Positions 1-7,673 of a stretch of DNA of 19,307 nt are shown here, piece after piece. Numbering within the stretch: position 1 is the first letter of the stretch; every line of letters begins with the position of its first letter. Both the position numbers and the translations under genes were made by a program. The notes beneath the pieces are model-generated. The model was not told the DNA's origin. It saw nothing but the letters and a program-made list of their open reading frames with translations, and made no database searches. This stretch comes from a bacterium HR41 (lineage in GTDB: Bacteria > Actinomycetota > Thermoleophilia > Solirubrobacterales > Thermoleophilaceae): NCBI GenBank assembly GCA_002898855.1, contig BEIR01000004.1:1-19307 (forward strand), written 5' to 3'.

Positions 1-582
1 GAGGATGTCTTGCTCGATAGGGGTCACGAGATCGAAACGGCCGCGGCGGTGGAAGCCGAGCACGACACGCCCGTCGCTGCCCACCCCGAAGGAGTACTCG
101 AGCTTGTTGCGATAGCGCGTCCGCTCACGCGCCGGCACGATCGGCTCGAGCGGTGGCGACCGAAAGCCGCCGAGCCGTTCGAGGGCGTCGCGCACCTGCA
201 GCTGCTTCCAGTGCAGCTGGGTCTCGTAGCGAAGCGCAAGCCACGGCGCGCCGGGATGGTCGACGGCGGTCGCGACACGGTCGCCGCTCGGCTCGAGCAG
301 CTCGACGACCTCGGCCTCGGCGTAGGAGCGGCGACGACGGGTGACGCGCACGCGCACGCGATCGCCCGGAAAGCCGCCGCGCACGAACAGCACGAAGCCG
401 CCGCGACCGAGGCGCGCCACGCCCGCGCCCCCGTAGGCGAGCGCCGACACTTCGACGTCGAGCTCCTCCCCGCGCCGAGGCAGACGCGCACCACCGTCGC
501 CGACGGCTGTCCCTGCCGTGGTCGCGACGGTCCCGTCACGGTCGGGGATCGTTTCGCCGCCGCGCTCGCTCACAGCCCCCAT
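1..582 (-). CDS. TrmA/RlmD-family RNA (uracil-5-)-methyltransferase, N-terminal part (truncated by window edge)
   Basis: The minus strand from 582 to base 1 is open for 194 codons and runs off the window. The translation has a TRAM-like beta-barrel domain at about residues 40-100 (LAYGGAGVARLG, then VRGGFPGDRVRVRV). The conserved linker of TrmA/RlmD enzymes follows (YETQLHWKQLQVRDALERLG at 119-138, then RTRYRNKLEYSFG at 154-166). Family members methylate C5 of uridines in 23S rRNA or tRNA using SAM. The SAM-binding and catalytic Cys regions lie outside the window, so the exact target cannot be named. The Fe-S cysteine cluster that E. coli RlmD carries just before the YETQL segment is absent here (DHPGAPWLALRYE). 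ATG at 582 was chosen; an in-frame GTG at 573 is an alternative, and neither has a clear ribosome binding site. The gene diverges from argF. Confidence 0.85.
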   Translation of the reverse strand, partial: MGAVSERGGETIPDRDGTVATTAGTAVGDGGARLPRRGEELDVEVSALAYGGAGVARLGRGGFVLFVRGGFPGDRVRVRVTRRRRSYAEAEVVELLEPSGDRVATAVDHPGAPWLALRYETQLHWKQLQVRDALERLGGFRSPPLEPIVPARERTRYRNKLEYSFGVGSDGRVVLGFHRRGRFDLVTPIEQDIL

Positions 583-625
583 GGTCGCAGAGCGCGTCGC
601 AACCCGGCCGCGGCGCGCGCCCAAA

Positions 626-631
626 TACGAT
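626..631 (+). promoter_or_regulatory. Putative -10 box of a leaderless argF promoter
   Basis: TACGAT matches TANNNT and ends seven bases before the argF ATG at 639. No Shine-Dalgarno sequence lies between them, which is the geometry of a leaderless transcript. No convincing -35 box is visible. The same arrangement recurs before three other transcription units in the window. Confidence 0.5.
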
Positions 632-638
632 CCCGGCG

Positions 639-1592
639 ATGTCGACGCACAAACCAGGCGAAGCGCCGCCGCGCCACTTCCTCACCGGCAGCGAACTGAG
701 TGCCAGCGAGCTGTCGCGGCTGCTCGCCCGTGCCAGCGAGCTCAAACGGTCGCGGCCGCAGCGTGGCCCCGGTGACGGCGCCCTCGTCGGCCGCTCGGTC
801 GCGCTCGTCTTCGAGCGACCTTCGACACGCACGCGCGTTTCGTTCGAGCTTGCAGCGGTCGAGCTCGGCGCGCACCCGGTGGTGCTGCGCGGCGACGAGC
901 TGCAGCTGGCGCGCGGAGAGTCGATCCGCGACACGGCTCTCGTGCTATCTCGCTACGTCGATCTGATCGCCGTTCGCACCGCCAGACACGCTGCCCTCGA
1001 CGAGCTTGCGCGCTGGAGCTCGGTTCCCGTGGTCAACCTGCTCTCCGACGACTACCACCCTTGCCAGGCGCTCGCCGACCTGTTGACGCTGTACGAGCGG
1101 TTCGGTGAGCTCGCCGGCCTGCCGGTCGCCTGGGTGGGCGACGGCAACAACGTCGCTCATTCGCTGATGCTCGCAGGATCCGTCGCCGGTCTCGACCTGC
1201 GTGTCGCCACCCCCGCGGAGCTCGCGCCGTCGGCCGCGGTCGTCGAGACGAGCCGCTCACTGCTTCCGCCCGGCGGGCGGCTGCTTATCACCACCGACCC
1301 GCAAGTCGCCGTGACGGGAGCGCGCGCTGTCTACACCGACGTGTCGGTGAGCATGGGCCGTGAAGACGACGCGGAACGGCGCAGACAGCTGCTCGCGCCC
1401 TACCGCGTCGACGAGGAGCTGCTCGCGGCCGCGGCCGACGACGCCGTGGCGCTGCACTGTCTGCCCGCCCACCCCGACGAGGAGATATCGGCGAGCGTTC
1501 TCTATGGGCCGCGCTCGGCTGTGTGGGACCAGGCCGAGAACCGCCTGCACGCGCAAAAAGCGCTGCTCGAACTCTTGATGGCAGGGGTGTAG
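639..1592 (+). CDS. argF: Ornithine carbamoyltransferase
   Basis: This cytosolic enzyme of arginine biosynthesis joins carbamoyl phosphate and ornithine to give citrulline. The 317-residue length is normal for the family. Visible motifs are the carbamoyl-phosphate loop FERPSTRTR (58-66), HPCQALADL (140-148), the second-domain start GDGNNVAHSLM (167-177) and HCLPAHP (273-279), whose Cys274 is the expected ornithine-loop Cys. The SMG loop reads DVSVSMG (234-240) where DVWxSMG is usual, so the family Trp is Ser. The C-terminus (WDQAENRLHAQKALL) is typical. ATG at 639 is supported by the N-terminal start of homologous sequence and the -10 box just upstream. The gene stands alone here; no other arg gene is visible, so argF rather than a catabolic argI role is inferred. 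Confidence 0.93.
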   Translation: MSTHKPGEAPPRHFLTGSELSASELSRLLARASELKRSRPQRGPGDGALVGRSVALVFERPSTRTRVSFELAAVELGAHPVVLRGDELQLARGESIRDTALVLSRYVDLIAVRTARHAALDELARWSSVPVVNLLSDDYHPCQALADLLTLYERFGELAGLPVAWVGDGNNVAHSLMLAGSVAGLDLRVATPAELAPSAAVVETSRSLLPPGGRLLITTDPQVAVTGARAVYTDVSVSMGREDDAERRRQLLAPYRVDEELLAAAADDAVALHCLPAHPDEEISASVLYGPRSAVWDQAENRLHAQKALLELLMAGV

Positions 1593-1656
1593 AGTCGCCT
1601 GCGTCGCTGCGCGTGCCGGCGCCGGCACACAGCGACCGGCGCGGCAGGTTCGGAGG

Positions 1657-1662
1657 GGAGGT
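1657..1662 (+). promoter_or_regulatory. Strong ribosome binding site deciding the TTG start at 1668
   Basis: GGAGGT lies six bases before TTG 1668 and twelve before ATG 1674. The spacing favours the TTG start for the cupredoxin lipoprotein. Confidence 0.65.
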
Positions 1663-1667
1663 CCACG

Positions 1668-2126
1668 TTGGACATGAACGAGCAAAAGAACGGTGTTCGC
1701 GAACGGCAAAAACGGCACCGGGCACGAACGCGACTGATTGCGCTCGGTGCAACCACGGTCGCCGTGGTAGCGCTCGCAGCCGGCTGTGGCGGTAACGACG
1801 AGAACGGCGGCACCACCGGAACCGCAACCTCGCCAGCCACGAACGCAGCGCGCGGTGGCACGGTCGAGGTGGCGATGAACAACATCCGCTTCCAGCCCGA
1901 GAAGGTGACAGTGCGGCGCGGGACACGGATCGTGTGGGTCAACGACGACTCCGTCGCCCACGACGTCCACAAGGTGTCGGGGCCGGGAGCGGACTTCGCA
2001 TCGGGTCCCGCGGGCGGCATGCAACCCGGCGACAAGTACGAGATACGGGTGACGCAGCCGGGCACCATCAAATACGTCTGCGAGCTGCACAAGCCGTACA
2101 TGGCCGGCGAGATCACGGTCAAGTAA
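1668..2126 (+). CDS. Cupredoxin-domain lipoprotein (plastocyanin-like copper protein)
   Basis: The 152-residue protein has a basic N-terminus, a hydrophobic segment (about 23-39) and a lipobox-like VALAAGC with Cys40 as the predicted lipid-attached residue, so it is probably anchored on the outer face of the membrane. A Gly/Thr/Asn-rich linker leads to a cupredoxin domain (about 64-152). Predicted type 1 copper ligands are His98 (VAHDVH), Cys138, His141 and Met145 (YVCELHKPYM). Such proteins carry single electrons in respiration or handle copper; the partner cannot be told from this context. The TTG start is chosen from the ribosome binding site. It follows argF by 75 bases and converges on thiG. 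The lipobox has Ala at -3 rather than the usual Leu, so lipidation is probable, not certain. Confidence 0.85.
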   Translation: MDMNEQKNGVRERQKRHRARTRLIALGATTVAVVALAAGCGGNDENGGTTGTATSPATNAARGGTVEVAMNNIRFQPEKVTVRRGTRIVWVNDDSVAHDVHKVSGPGADFASGPAGGMQPGDKYEIRVTQPGTIKYVCELHKPYMAGEITVK

Positions 2127-2145
2127 CCAGCTGCGGGGCTGCTGG
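2127..2145. terminator. Possible stem-loop between convergent genes
   Basis: CCAGC and GCTGG can pair around a nine-base loop directly after the cupredoxin stop codon, in the 43-base gap before the thiG stop. No T-tract follows, so this is a weak terminator candidate. Confidence 0.25.
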
Positions 2146-2169
2146 TCGCCTCAGTAACTGCTGGGTCTT

Positions 2170-2952
<783 letters not shown>

Positions 2953-3210
2953 TCAGCCGCCCTGGACCGCACGCACGACCTCGATGCGCTCGCCGCCGGC
3001 GAGCGCGACGTCGTCCCAGCGTCCGCGCGGCACCACCTCGCCGTCGACCGCGACGGCGACGCCGCGCGCACCCTCGTCGCCCGCGAACGCTCGCACCACG
3101 TCGGCGACGGTCACGCCGACCGGGAGCTGCCTGGTCTGGCCGTTCACCACCACCGTGACGGTACCGCCGTCACCTCGCGCCCCGACGCGCGTCTCGCTTG
3201 GCGGCCCCAC
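2953..3210 (-). CDS. thiS: Sulfur carrier protein ThiS
   Basis: This small ubiquitin-fold protein is adenylated and thiocarboxylated at its C-terminal Gly-Gly (84-85) and delivers sulfur to ThiG. The core reads VVNGQTRQLPVGVTVADVV in the first half and ends in VVRAVQGG. The 85 residues exceed the usual 65-70 because about 17 extra residues precede the first strand. The GTG start at 3210 has AGGAG nine bases upstream, inside the end of thiO. A later GTG (in VTVVVNG) would give the typical length, so the short form remains possible. The start lies five bases after the thiO stop, pointing to translational coupling. Confidence 0.93.
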   Translation of the reverse strand: MGPPSETRVGARGDGGTVTVVVNGQTRQLPVGVTVADVVRAFAGDEGARGVAVAVDGEVVPRGRWDDVALAGGERIEVVRAVQGG

Positions 3211-3215
3211 GGCGA

Positions 3216-4400
3216 TCAGCTCCTACCGAACGCCGGGGCGGGGTTCGCCGGGACCGCGGCGCCGCTGGCGGTCGCAGCAGCGACGAAACGGGCCGGGTCG
3301 TAGGGACTGGGGTCGATCGCCGGCTCGCGACCGAGCACGAGATCGCGAACGACGTCGCCGACGAGCGAAGTCCAGAGCACGCCATTGCGCCAGTGGCCCG
3401 TGGCCCAGAAGAGGCCGCCGAGCTCGGGGTCGAACCCGACGATCGGCTCGTTGTCGGGGGTGGCCGGGCGGTGACCGCTCTTCGCAGCAAGGAACTGCGC
3501 TTCGTCGACCCCCGGCCACACCTCCCAGGCTTCTTCGAGCAAGGTGCGCAGCGCGCCCGCCGTGACCGTGCTGTCGAAACCGCGCTCCTCCTGCGTCGCG
3601 CCGATCACCACGCGTCCGTCGCCGCGCGGCACCAGGTAGACGCGGGGCGTCCGCACCACGATGCGGGGCGCTTGCGCGCGCCGCCCGTCGGCAGCGACGG
3701 TGAGCAGCTGACCTTTCACCGGGCGCACGCTGCGGGCGACAGCCGAGCCGGGCAAAAGCTGGCGCGTCCGTGCCCCGGCAGCGACGACGACGAGATCGGC
3801 AGCTATCTCCGTCCCGTCGGCGAGCAGCACCCCCCGGACGCGGCCGTCGACGGTTCGCAGCCCGGTCGCCGCCGCGCGTTCGCGCAGCTCGGCTCCCGCG
3901 CGCCGAGCCGCGGTGGCGAGCGCCGCGACCACGAACTCGGGATCGACGGCACTCTCCTCCGCGACCGACAAGGCGGCGAGCGCACGCGGGCCGAGCTCCG
4001 GCACGTGCGCCCGCAGCGCCCGGCGGTCGAGCCACTGGCTCGCGACGCCGAGGCTTCGGTGCAGATCGTGCAAACGGCGAAGTTCGGCGGCGTCGTCGCG
4101 GTCGACCGCCACGATCACGCTCCCTCCGTGCACCAGAGGTGGCTCGACCCCGCTCGCCTCGGCGAGCTCGCGCGCGAACGCGGGCCAGCGCTCAAGCGCC
4201 GCGAGCCGCCCGGCGAGTGCGGCGGTTTCGGCGTAGTCGAGCTCACTGACGGGCGCGAGCATCCCCGCAGCGACACTGGACGCGCCCGCACCCGGAGTTT
4301 CGCGTTCGACGAGCGTCACCGAGAGACCGCACGCGGCCAACCGCCATGCGACCGCCAGACCGACGAGCCCGGCCCCGACGACAACGACTTCTCGCTGCGT
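3216..4400 (-). CDS. thiO: Glycine oxidase ThiO (FAD-dependent amine oxidase); 5' end uncertain, no canonical start
   Basis: ThiO oxidises glycine to the dehydroglycine used by ThiG. The frame encodes a DAO-fold flavoprotein. It has an N-terminal Rossmann strand VVVVGAGLVGLAVAW with GxGxxG, an acidic ribose-binding end (VTLVE), a GASSVAAGMLAP substrate-region motif, and a C-terminal FAD segment (GLFWATGHWRNGVLWTS). Its position before thiS-thiG supports ThiO. The first ATG, GTG or TTG in this frame is TTG 4340, which lies inside the Rossmann helix and would delete GxGxxG. No in-frame canonical start exists between that motif and the TPP riboswitch. The 4400 end assumes a non-standard ACG start (394 residues), chosen only because it precedes the first strand by a normal distance. 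ATA at 4439, a sequencing error or a degraded 5' end are alternatives. Confidence 0.85.
   Translation of the reverse strand, partial: TQREVVVVGAGLVGLAVAWRLAACGLSVTLVERETPGAGASSVAAGMLAPVSELDYAETAALAGRLAALERWPAFARELAEASGVEPPLVHGGSVIVAVDRDDAAELRRLHDLHRSLGVASQWLDRRALRAHVPELGPRALAALSVAEESAVDPEFVVAALATAARRAGAELRERAAATGLRTVDGRVRGVLLADGTEIAADLVVVAAGARTRQLLPGSAVARSVRPVKGQLLTVAADGRRAQAPRIVVRTPRVYLVPRGDGRVVIGATQEERGFDSTVTAGALRTLLEEAWEVWPGVDEAQFLAAKSGHRPATPDNEPIVGFDPELGGLFWATGHWRNGVLWTSLVGDVVRDLVLGREPAIDPSPYDPARFVAAATASGAAVPANPAPAFGRS
3220..3224 (-). promoter_or_regulatory. Ribosome binding site for thiS inside the end of thiO
   Basis: AGGAG on the minus strand sits nine bases before GTG 3210, just upstream of the thiO stop codon. 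It supports the long form of ThiS. Confidence 0.55.
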
Positions 4401-4477
4401 CGAGAGTCGGCGGCTGCGACCTCGCGTGCGCTCGTTTATCGCTCGCTGCTCGTGTCGGTCGTGCGCGTTCGTGTCGT

Positions 4478-4564
4478 CCGTCCCTCCGCCGGCATTACCC
4501 GGATCAGGTGCAACGGTCGGCGGCGGTTCGCGGCCGCCCTCTCAGCCCGGCTCCCCGAGCTCCC
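4478..4564 (-). ncRNA. TPP riboswitch (THI element) controlling thiO-thiS-thiG
   Basis: Read on the minus strand, the segment contains CTCGGGGAGCC, GGGCTGAGAGGGCGG, then a GC-rich stem (GGGCGG/CCGCC), CACCTGATCCGGGTAATGCC and GGCGGAGGGACGG. These match, in order, the conserved THI-box signatures: GGGGNGCC, CUGAGA, CCUGAUC with GGNUAAUGCC, and GGAGGGA. Thiamin pyrophosphate binding to this aptamer lowers expression of thiamin genes, and the aptamer is placed immediately upstream of thiO in the right orientation. The expression platform is not obvious: the next 80 bases hold neither a T-tract terminator nor a clear ribosome binding site. Confidence 0.93.
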
Positions 4565-4777
4565 GTCGATTGTCGAACGTTGATGGTATTCGCGCGCTGC
4601 CCGTTACACGCACGCGTGTTTGGCGAGCGGATGCGCGCAAGCGAGCTCCGTGCGGGCGTGGTCGTGGTGCAGAGGCCGTCGCGGACAGACACCGGCCGCA
4701 CGCGGCGGCAGGGACCCAGCGCGAGGCAACCGCTACGGTGCGCACTTGTCCGCAACTATCGCCCCAGAGTGTGTTGG

Positions 4778-4840
4778 AAAGCGCGAGGACGGGCAACCGC
4801 TCGCGGCTTTCGCGATCCGGTCCCGGGGCTCCGCAGCCCC
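4778..4840 (+). other. Two consecutive stem-loops in the 5' leader of the glycosidase gene
   Basis: AAAGCGCGAG (4778-4787) pairs with CTCGCGGCTTT (4800-4810), giving ten base pairs with one bulged G and a loop GACGGGCAACCG. Then GGGGCT and AGCCCC (4825-4840) form a perfect six-pair hairpin with a CCGC loop. They lie 40 to 100 bases before the start codon and are not followed by a T-tract. The motif GGCAACCGCT occurs both here and about 70 bases upstream. I do not recognise a known riboswitch class. Confidence 0.4.
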
Positions 4841-4867
4841 ACCTTGACCCTCGAGAGCGACCGCCAC

Positions 4868-4875
4868 GGAGGTGA
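4868..4875 (+). promoter_or_regulatory. Near-perfect ribosome binding site for the GTG start at 4880
   Basis: GGAGGTGA closely complements the 16S rRNA 3' end. Its GGAGG core is seven bases before GTG 4880. It fixes the true start far inside the long open frame that begins upstream. Confidence 0.85.
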
Positions 4876-4879
4876 TTTT

Positions 4880-6346
4880 GTGCGCAAACGGGTCCTGGCA
4901 CTGGCAGCAGTCGCCCTTCTCGCTGGCGGCGTCGCCGCGCCTACACCGGCCGCCGCGGCTGGGCGCCAGCTGACGATCCTCCAGGACGACTTCCTCGCCG
5001 TGCACTCGAACGACGCCTATCGCGTCCGCCTGCTCGACGAGGCGCGCGCGCTCGGTGTCGACGTGGTCAAGGTGCAGCTCTTGTGGCGCGAGGTGGCGCC
5101 GGCAGCTAACTCGTCGCGCAAGCCGCGTGTCGACTTGCGGAATCCGGCGAATTACAACTTCGCTCGTTTCGACGCCTTCGTGCGGGACGCGGTCGCACGG
5201 GGACTGCGGCCATACATCGCGATCGGCGGCCAGGCACCGCGCTGGGCAGCCAAGGGCACCAAGGCACAGCCCGGCAGCTGGCGTCCAGACCCCTCCGCTT
5301 ACCGCGACTTCGTCTATGCGGTTGGGCGCCGGTACTCGGGCGCCTACCCCGGCATTCCGCGGGTGACGGTCTGGTCGGCGTGGAACGAGCCGAACCTGCG
5401 TTCGTGGCTCGGACCGCAGCGGTCGAGCTCGGGCGTGCCGCTCGCGCCCACCATCTACCGGCGGCTGTACAGCGCCTTCGTCGCCGGACTCGAGGCGTCC
5501 GGACACGGCCGCGACACGCTTCTCTTCGGCGAGCTGGTGCCGTTCGGCTCGAGCTCGCGGCGGTCGCCGACGCGCATATCACCGCTCGAGTTCCTGCGCG
5601 AGATGTTCTGCCTCGACAGCCGCTACCGCCAATACCGCGGGCGTGCCGCCAAGGCGCGCGGCTGCGGACGCGTGGGGCGATTGAAGACGTCGGGCATCGC
5701 CTACCACCCCTACGTCCCGCGCGGCGGCATCTACGGCCGCCTGCCGAGCCGTGATGACGCCGCGATCGCACAGCTCTCGCGGCTTGTGCGGACCCTCGAC
5801 GAACTCGCTCGCCGCGGCAAGCTCCCGAAGCGGCTGCCGATCTGGATCACTGAGTTCGGTTTCCAGACCAACCCGCCCGATCCCTACCAGTTCCCGATCG
5901 CGCGCGTGCCGGGCTACATGGACGAATCGGAGTGGCTTGCGTTCCGCAACTCGCGGGTCGTGAGCTACTCGCAGTACGTGCTGCTCGACGAGGCGCCACG
6001 AGCCTCGCGCTCGCGGGTCGTGCGCTGGTCGGGCTTCCAGCAGGGACTGCGCTTCCACGACGGCCGCGAGAAGCCGGGCGTGTATCTGGCGTTCCGCTTC
6101 CCGGTCTTCGTCCGCGAGTACGCCCGCGGGAAGGTCGAGGTGTTCGGCCGCACGCGACCGCAGCGCCCCGGAGCGGTGGTCGAGATCGCGGTGTCGTCGG
6201 GTCGCAGCTACCGCGTTGCGGCGCGGACGAGGGTCAACCGTTACGGCTACTTCCGCAAGACGCTGCGCGTAACGAACGCGACGAAACGCAACTTCCGGAT
6301 TCGCGCCGCGGGGCTGACGCGCTACAAGCGGGCTGTGCGCCGCTAG
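4880..6346 (+). CDS. Secreted clan-A (TIM-barrel) glycoside hydrolase-like protein, first of tandem pair
   Basis: The 488-residue protein starts with a Sec signal peptide (RKRVLALAAVALLAGGVAAPTPAAAA). A TIM-barrel domain follows, with the clan-A hallmarks: TVWSAWNEPN with Glu170 as predicted acid/base, and IWITEFGF with Glu325 as predicted nucleophile. Families with this layout (GH5, GH39 and PslG-like) cleave beta-linked polysaccharides; the substrate is not predictable here. A Cys pair around a conserved DSRYR segment (FCLDSRYR and ARGCGR) may form a disulfide. The C-terminal stretch of about 80 residues (from FVREYARGKVEVFG) is basic and beta-rich, perhaps a small accessory domain absent from the neighbour. 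The start is set by the ribosome binding site and signal peptide. The next gene begins about 50 bases downstream. Confidence 0.85.
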   Translation: MRKRVLALAAVALLAGGVAAPTPAAAAGRQLTILQDDFLAVHSNDAYRVRLLDEARALGVDVVKVQLLWREVAPAANSSRKPRVDLRNPANYNFARFDAFVRDAVARGLRPYIAIGGQAPRWAAKGTKAQPGSWRPDPSAYRDFVYAVGRRYSGAYPGIPRVTVWSAWNEPNLRSWLGPQRSSSGVPLAPTIYRRLYSAFVAGLEASGHGRDTLLFGELVPFGSSSRRSPTRISPLEFLREMFCLDSRYRQYRGRAAKARGCGRVGRLKTSGIAYHPYVPRGGIYGRLPSRDDAAIAQLSRLVRTLDELARRGKLPKRLPIWITEFGFQTNPPDPYQFPIARVPGYMDESEWLAFRNSRVVSYSQYVLLDEAPRASRSRVVRWSGFQQGLRFHDGREKPGVYLAFRFPVFVREYARGKVEVFGRTRPQRPGAVVEIAVSSGRSYRVAARTRVNRYGYFRKTLRVTNATKRNFRIRAAGLTRYKRAVRR

Positions 6347-6398
6347 CGGCGCACCGCCCGGACGAAGGGCGGGGCAGCACCTCGACCAGCGGGGCGGC

Positions 6399-7673
6399 GT
6401 GTTAACGTCGCCCCCGTCACCGCGATCGCAGCCGCGACGCCGCAGTTCCGATCTCTGGCTTTCGACCTTGAGCTTTCGACCCCGAACTGCTGTAGCTGCA
6501 GCTCTCGCCGTCATCGCGCTCGCGACAAGTGACACCACGCCTGCGCACGCGGCGCGGGGACTCGAGATCGCTGTGCAGGACGACGCGGTGTTCTTGGAGC
6601 GCAAGTGGTTCGACCGCGACCGCGCCTTCCGGCTCGCCCGCAGCATCGGCGTTACCCGTCTGCGCGTGGGAATGGTGTGGGCCTGGACGCTGCCTCCGAA
6701 CCAGCGGCGAGCAAAACAGCCGCCGGCGTCGCCGAGCTATTCGTTCGGCGCTTGGGACGACCTCGTCGCAGCCGCGGCCCGCTACGGCATCCGTGTACAC
6801 CTGAGCTTGCAAGGGCCGGCGCCCGCCTTCGCCACCGGCAATCGGCGTGTCGGCCCGTACAAACCGAACGCGCGCTACTTCGGACAGTTCGCCGCGGCCG
6901 TCGCCGCGCACTTCGCCGGTCGCGTCGACCGCTACTCGATCTGGAACGAGCCGAACTGGGCCACCTGGCTCGCGCCCCTGCGCTCGACACCGACCCTCTA
7001 CCGCAACCTCTATCGCGCCGGCTGGACCGCGATCAAACGTGCTGATCCGGACGCGAAGGTTCTGATCGGCGAGACAGCTCCCTATGCGCGCCGCGGTCTG
7101 TCGATCGCGCCGCTCGACTTTCTGCGTCGCCTTCTCTGTGTCGATCGCCGTTACCGCTTGCGCTCGAAGCGCTGCCCAGCGCTCTCGACCGACGGCTATG
7201 CACACCATCCCTACGACTTCGCGCACGCACCGACCTACCGCTTCCCAGGCACAGACAACGTCACGATCGGCACCCTCGGCAGACTGACGTCGGCACTCGA
7301 TGCGCTGCAGCGACGTCGCCGCTTGAAGTCGGCGAGCGGCAGGAAGATCCCGATCTATCTCAGCGAGTTCGGCTACTTCTCTAGCGGGCGACGGATGTTG
7401 CGGTCGCGTCGCGCTCGCTATCTCTACACGTATCGCTCGTTCGAGATTGCCCTCCGCAACCCGCGCGTTAAGTCGCACCTCTACTACACGCTCGTGTCAC
7501 CGCCCCGGAGGAGCCAGTGGGCCTTCTTCGACCTCGGCCTCGTCGACCTCCGCGGCCGCGCGCGTCCGCAATTCGAAGCCGTCCGCGCCTTCTACAAGCG
7601 CAACCGCACGCGCGTCGCCCGGCCTGCCGCTCGTGCACCCCTCACCTCGACGGGCGGCGCGAGCAGTCGGTGA
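6399..7673 (+). CDS. Secreted clan-A (TIM-barrel) glycoside hydrolase-like protein, second of tandem pair
   Basis: This is a paralogue of the preceding gene with the same layout: QDDAVFLE at the mature N-terminus (compare QDDFLAVH), SIWNEPNWATWL with Glu184 as predicted acid/base, YLSEFGYF with Glu323 as predicted nucleophile, and the Cys pair LLCVDRRYR and SKRCPALS. It lacks the C-terminal extension of its neighbour. GTG 6399 gives 424 residues with a long basic region before the hydrophobic core. An in-frame TTG at 6468 would give a shorter, more typical signal peptide (SFRPRTAVAAALAVIALA, cleavage after AHA) and may be the real start; neither has a clear ribosome binding site. The stop codon overlaps the thiE ATG by one base, so the two are probably co-translated. 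The substrate is unknown. Confidence 0.83.
   Translation: MLTSPPSPRSQPRRRSSDLWLSTLSFRPRTAVAAALAVIALATSDTTPAHAARGLEIAVQDDAVFLERKWFDRDRAFRLARSIGVTRLRVGMVWAWTLPPNQRRAKQPPASPSYSFGAWDDLVAAAARYGIRVHLSLQGPAPAFATGNRRVGPYKPNARYFGQFAAAVAAHFAGRVDRYSIWNEPNWATWLAPLRSTPTLYRNLYRAGWTAIKRADPDAKVLIGETAPYARRGLSIAPLDFLRRLLCVDRRYRLRSKRCPALSTDGYAHHPYDFAHAPTYRFPGTDNVTIGTLGRLTSALDALQRRRRLKSASGRKIPIYLSEFGYFSSGRRMLRSRRARYLYTYRSFEIALRNPRVKSHLYYTLVSPPRRSQWAFFDLGLVDLRGRARPQFEAVRAFYKRNRTRVARPAARAPLTSTGGASSR

Larger units (their letters stand above)
4565..4879. other. Intergenic region between the TPP riboswitch and the first glycosidase gene
   Basis: This 315-base gap must contain the divergent promoters for the thiamin operon (minus) and the glycosidase pair (plus). 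I see no confident -35/-10 pair on either strand. A plus-strand frame is open through it, but its translation is Arg/Ala/Gly-rich low-complexity sequence without family resemblance, so I treat it as non-coding. The right half carries two stem-loops, listed separately. Confidence 0.6.

Noticed and set aside
10..699. Long plus-strand frame antisense to the methyltransferase gene
   Set aside because: The translation is low-complexity Arg/Ala/His-rich with no family resemblance, while the minus strand encodes a clear TRAM/methyltransferase N-terminus.
3198..4583. Long plus-strand frame covering thiO and the riboswitch
   Set aside because: It is antisense to ThiO and the TPP aptamer; the translation shows no recognisable motif. 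GC-rich coding DNA commonly opens such shadow frames.
4578..4606. TTGATG followed 17 bases later by GTTACA as a promoter for the glycosidase gene
   Set aside because: The -10 half matches the consensus at only two positions; not supportable.
4346..4879. N-terminal extension of the first glycosidase frame
   Set aside because: The ideal ribosome binding site and signal peptide at 4880 define the start; the extension crosses the antisense riboswitch and is Arg-rich noise.
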